Source of the DNA: Anoplolepis gracilipes
Taxonomy: Eukaryota > Arthropoda > Insecta > Hymenoptera > Formicidae
Length of the DNA: 64,000 nucleotides
NCBI RefSeq assembly: GCF_047496725.1
Contig: NC_132984.1
Coordinates: forward strand, 630,501 to 694,500
Reading direction: 5' to 3'
Shown: piece by piece, positions 59,597 to 64,000 of the stretch
Position numbering within the stretch: position 1 is the stretch's first letter
Layout of the letters: each line of letters begins with the position of its first letter
The notes under the pieces: model-generated
Databases searched by the model: none
What the model was told of the DNA's origin: nothing
The model's input: only the letters and a program-made list of their open reading frames with translations
Program-made: the position numbers and the translations under genes

Positions 59597-62338
59597 TAAA
59601 TATTAATCGAATATTTCTTTTTTTTACGCTCTCTGTAAAAGATAGACGAGCAAAGAGCAAGAGAAAAGCATCGCGAGAAGATTTCCCATACGAAATCACA
59701 AGGCGAGTTTGCACTCCTATAACGCTTTACAATTTACTATTGGGATTTCATTCGCTCGCTCGTGTAACTCTCGGGACTCGTTTATTTGAAAGCAAATCCG
59801 GAAACACATGTGTTTTCTATACGTCGACTTTTTATTAGTTAAGAATTATATCTTTGTGATAAAATTTCCGAGGTAAAGCTAATATCAGGTAATATCAGAA
59901 AACCAGGAAAAAGAATCGCATTTACTCTCGCGAGGATAACTGACGGTATAAAAAAAAAAAAAAAAAAAAAAGGGAATCGAGTCATGCAACATTGAGTCGT
60001 AATAAATTAAGTTATGTAATTGTCACATGTTGATATATGTTGAGATATTTCGACGCGCTTGAACGTAAAAATAAGAATTCTACATTTCAACCAATAGTCA
60101 ATATTTCTCAATATTTTATAAAATTTTTTATTTTATATTTCAAATATTTATATTTTTATATAAATAATATAGTTATATAAATATATATTTTTAAATATAA
60201 TTTATATTTTATACTTTTATATTTTTTTAATATTCCATAACACTTCATAATTTTATATTTTTTTAATAATTTATACAAACTGAAGAGGCGATACTTTCAA
60301 AATATAAAAGTCTAGTGATTTGAATAAACAGAATATCGTGTAAAATTTTTATTTACACAAATCAAGACAAATAATCTCCTTTTTTTTTACAAAAAAATAA
60401 AACAAATGTAATTAATTAAAAGGTACCTATTTTTATTTTAGATAATTTATTGACACCGAATCCTGATCGTCATTATGTAAAATGCCATTACATTTTCCTG
60501 AGAGACAAAGCATTACAATTTTTCTCTGAAAAATTACTATAAATACACGATTATTTCTTACGAAATTTTTAATTACTCATTTTGTATGATAATTGTTACT
60601 TTATGTATCATTTTCAGTGAAGATAGCTTCACAAGTACATACACAGACAAAAATGATAATCGACTAGTATGCATGTATGTGTGTACTTAAATGACATATA
60701 AGATAATAATTGTTATATAAAATAAAAGATGATAATTATTATATAAAATGTGCAATCAAAACTTTGCAAGAGACATGTATACGTATATAGTAATATATTT
60801 TTTTATATTTCGTTATCAATCATGCGTAAAATTATTATCACCCGCTATTTTTTATCCGGACGTCATCCTTAAATATATATCCGTTCCTTTTTTTCTCGTC
60901 AAAATTATTAAATTTTCCACAACAATGTCGTCCAATTCTGTCCACTTAAAACGTTACAGAATCAATGCTTCTTCAATGTAATTAAATTATGAGAAAGTCG
61001 ACATCTTTCACGCGTCTCTAAATTTTCCTCTCAATTTGCAAAAGACAAAACCGCCAGAATCCCGTTAATTAATTTCGCGTAATATCGATCTGATCGATCG
61101 ACTTTACGCGAATATTTGCTACGCGAAACGTATCATACGGGCTGCATTATTTTTTTTTTTTGCATGCGCGTCGCAACCAGGAAACTGAAATAAATAAATA
61201 TGTCAATCGATCCGAGCAGACGTGCAGATCGCATCCATTGACAATAAACACGACAGTTCACCCCGACGACGCGCATGTTTGCGTTTCCATTTACACCCCC
61301 GCGGACGAAAAAGCGCGCGCTCTCGTGCGTAATGCATTGCGAGTGTTTCTCGCTTTTTATTATCGGGACATTAATCGAGAGTAATCATATTTAGAAGGAA
61401 CGCGCGTTCTTTCGTCGAAATCGACGGTAAAATCAACGATAAACGACGCGCGACAAAATCAGTTCCGAATCATTATTTATCGCGATTTATGCTACAATTA
61501 TAATTTTCGACAGTATCAATGAATAAAAGATACTGTGCAACTGCGAAATTATACGGTTTTATTATTTACACAGTAGCGTTTTTCCTCCTGCTAAAATATT
61601 TTTCGATCGTCAAATTTCATGAAAAAACAAAAGAGTGTAATATGTAATAAATGTTTGCATATTTATTTAGAAAGCTCAAATATATCGAGTCGTAATATTG
61701 TTCGCTTTTTATCTCCAAACACTAACGGGAAGAAGGGATAATAATATTTCTTTCGTTAAAATCGATAAAAAATCAAATATCAAATTTCTTTCATTAAAAA
61801 ATCAATATCGCGGACATGATTTGACCGCATTGAATTGCATTCGATCATACATATTTTCACATTATTTCTTATTCGTCTATCTCGTAAAAACAGAGAGAGC
61901 AGTTTCCCATCAGAAACCTCATTAAAATAATCACGTGTCCTTTAAGAATTTCTATACAAATAACAGAGTAATTATATCAATCCAATAAATATAAGAAAAA
62001 TAATTAATAACAGCCACTGCCCTTACAAATTTCCCAAATCCCCGTCATCCTGGTAGAGTCATAACTTCTGTCTCTCATGATCGTTTATCCAAAAAAAAAA
62101 AAAAGCGTGTCAGTTACTTTTTTTTCTCTCTGTCGAAACAAAAAGAAAGTACGACATCGTCTAATTGTTACAGTTGATAGACGACGACGGCAGCATCGAG
62201 ACAGCCCTGATAAATTACCTGTTCACCAAGCAGATCGTGAAGCGCCTTCGCAGCCAGCTGGACATCGGCGATTTACAGCGTAAACGCAGCTACTGGAAGC
62301 AGTGCGCCTTCAACGCCGTGTCCTGCTTCGGTAAATAA
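56255..62338 (+). CDS. AstC: Allatostatin-C-family neuropeptide precursor (93 aa, amidated SYWKQCAFNAVSCF)
   Basis: Coding exons: 56266-56382 and 62174-62338, joined at phase 0 across a 5.8-kb intron; the first exon begins at acceptor 56254/56255 in 5' UTR. Residues 1-23 form a signal peptide (hydrophobic VAALALVLLVLAEW, likely cleavage after SAA). The spacer is acidic. At the C-terminus the QRKR dibasic site releases SYWKQCAFNAVSCFGK; removal of Lys and use of Gly gives an amidated 14-mer, with a disulfide expected between its two Cys. This peptide is known from honey bee and other arthropods. C-type allatostatins act on somatostatin-like G-protein-coupled receptors and can inhibit juvenile hormone synthesis or modulate gut and heart muscle. 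The C, CC and CCC paralogue names have shifted in the literature; the amidated form is usually placed in the CC/CCC group. A poly(A) signal is at 62593-62598. Confidence 0.92.
56383..62173 (+). other. Large second intron of the allatostatin gene
   Basis: Donor GTAAGTG at 56383 and acceptor TTGTTACAG ending at 62173. It contains (GA)n tracts (about 57668-57700, 58867-58901, 59570-59596), poly-T (about 56774-56793), and poly-A (about 59950-59970). The longest frame (57875-58261) shows no recognisable family. No RNA gene seen. Confidence 0.6.
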
Positions 62339-62403
62339 GCAGGAGGACGAATGAAGAAAGACGAAGGGCGAGAGACGCGCGCAAGAGAAGCTCGTACACA
62401 CAT

Positions 62404-62460
<57 letters not shown>

Positions 62461-63271
62461 CATATGTATTTACACGTCGGAAAGTTTAGGAACGCGAAGG
62501 AGATTGCACAAAGTTTTAAATTTCGATTCGAAAAAATATTATTAAAAAATTGCACGCTGCTCTAAAATACTGAATATTACACGGAAATGTGTAATAAAAT
62601 TGATCGATAGTTGATAATTTACGCCGATTATCATAACGCGACATTATGGTTTAGCGCGGTTATAAAATACGCGAAACATTAAATACGCATCTAATGTGAT
62701 GCGTTTAACGAAATAATTCGAGATAAAATGATAGATGTTGTAAAATATTGAATGATGAAATAATCGTGGAGATTAGAAGTCGGTCGACTCGTCGCGATAA
62801 AGAATATTACATAATCAATTAATTTGATCATTTATAGCAGCAACTAACTAATATGCGTGCACAGGCCATTCCCTTTCGTCTCTCTTTGTTCTAATTCGGA
62901 GCAAAACTCACTCACTGCATTATTATTATTATAATCCGTGAGAGAATAAACCGCACGAGAGGAAGCGGGAATTATCGTCGGGAGGCGGGGGGGGGGGGGG
63001 AAGCGCGAGTCAAAGTCGGTTGCTCCCGAAGAGTTGATATCTCCTTGCGTGTTTATTCGCGGTATATTCCCGAACTTTCCGACTTCGACGGTGTGTACGA
63101 GGGAAAGACAAAGAAAAGAGAAGGATCCCTCCTCATCTCCTCGCAAGTTGTCCGACTTAGAGCTTTCAAGAAATAAAATAGCTGCGAACGTCACACTCCC
63201 GCCGGCTGTTTTCGAACCCTTTGCATCGACGCTCTCCCTTCGAGGGAAAGGATAAAAAAATCAGATTAAAT

Positions 63272-63302
<31 letters not shown>

Positions 63303-64000
63303 GCAAAGAGGGTGAATTTTTAATTGAAATCGAGGAGGAAAAAAAAAACGTACGGTAATGTAATTGTGACATCGATTAATTTTATATTATCAATCGCGTA
63401 GGAAATAATTGAATTTCCGCAGACTGATAATACACGGTATAGATAACAGACGGGCGAATGCAAAGGGTAACGATACGAGTGACGATGTAATCGAATACAT
63501 ATCAGAGGATACCGCAGAGGACACGTGCCAAGTCTAATTCTTCTTTCATGCTGTTGCAAACTCCCCTACCTCTGTATCACATCAAAACCCACCAACCTCT
63601 AGCGCGCTGTTCGATACGTATATATGTTTAATTGATGCGTAATTTCATTTGCCTGTGTCGTCGATGTGTCCCGCCCTGTATATGTCGCAGCGTTCTGTGA
63701 ATGATTAAACTTGTTGTGTAATTGGCCCCTCGATTATATAAAATATTTCTCCTTCCCCCCTTCTATCCTCCATTTCTTCTCCCCCCTCCCCCTCCCCCTC
63801 CCCCTCGATATCCAATGATTGCGAGCGTCGAAAATATGTACTTACAAACATATACTTACTTAATTATTGTAATGTCAACATGGTCTATTTAAATATTCTT
63901 TGCGTTTCTTTAATCGCGAGTGTCTAATCGTCGAAATGTCACTTAGGCAATTAGATTCGTTGCGCAATTCGTTTAATCAGAGAATCACCACTCTCTGCTA
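62339..64000. other. Allatostatin 3' UTR and downstream non-coding sequence
   Basis: It starts with the 3' UTR, including an (AC)n-(TA)n compound repeat at about 62398-62456 and AATAAA at 62593. Beyond lie a 14-base G-run (62987-63000), (GA)n at about 63273-63302, and a pyrimidine-only C5T-type repeat at about 63779-63806. No gene is supported to the window end. Confidence 0.5.

Noticed and set aside
1..64000. tRNA, rRNA or protein-coding transposon genes
   Set aside because: I looked for tRNA B-box-like GTTCGA strings in context and for reverse transcriptase or transposase motifs, and found none convincing. Only non-autonomous elements are supported.

Overview
The window looks like nuclear DNA from an insect, most probably a hymenopteran and plausibly an ant. 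The evidence is intron-split genes with insect-style orthologues, very AT-rich spacers full of (TA)n, (GA)n and poly(A/T) tracts, an allatostatin-C-family precursor ending in the amidated peptide SYWKQCAFNAVSCF, and many short inverted-repeat elements whose ends read CAGGGTGT. I see no bacterial-style operons, rRNA, tRNA or CRISPR. All gene models were assembled by hand from splice signals, phase and family resemblance. The exon sums of SOAT, MED1, XKR and UBE3C close exactly in frame.

Layout: 1-11.7 kb is largely non-coding, with GC-richer islands, duplicated AT-rich blocks and a six-copy 223-bp tandem array; a probable 5' non-coding exon near 7.2 kb may belong to the next gene. 11.77-16.91 kb (+) is a complete 9-exon sterol O-acyltransferase (SOAT, 544 aa). 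19.45-20.33 kb (+) is a second copy of only its last two exons. 31.88-23.59 kb (-) is Mediator subunit 1 (MED1, 8 exons, 1996 aa). 41.23-33.47 kb (-) is an XK-related membrane protein (6 exons, 1032 aa). A carbohydrate sulfotransferase (37.55-39.29 kb, +) lies antisense inside its third intron. 42.70-47.14 kb (+) is the HECT ubiquitin ligase UBE3C (1067 aa), divergent from XKR across a CpG-rich promoter. 51.69-62.34 kb (+) is a small allatostatin-C-family neuropeptide gene with a TATA promoter, a non-coding first exon and two introns of 4.4 and 5.8 kb.

The genes are functionally unrelated (sterol esterification, transcription, membrane scrambling or channel family, glycan sulfation, proteasome-linked ubiquitination, neuropeptide signalling). 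The physical arrangement is the interesting part. It includes a nested gene, a bidirectional promoter, and a partial tandem duplication of SOAT in which an entire 180-bp intron is almost identical between copies while surrounding coding sequence has diverged, which points to recent gene conversion. The duplicated intron uses a GC donor in both copies. The second SOAT copy may be a decaying pseudogene or an alternative 3' end for SOAT.
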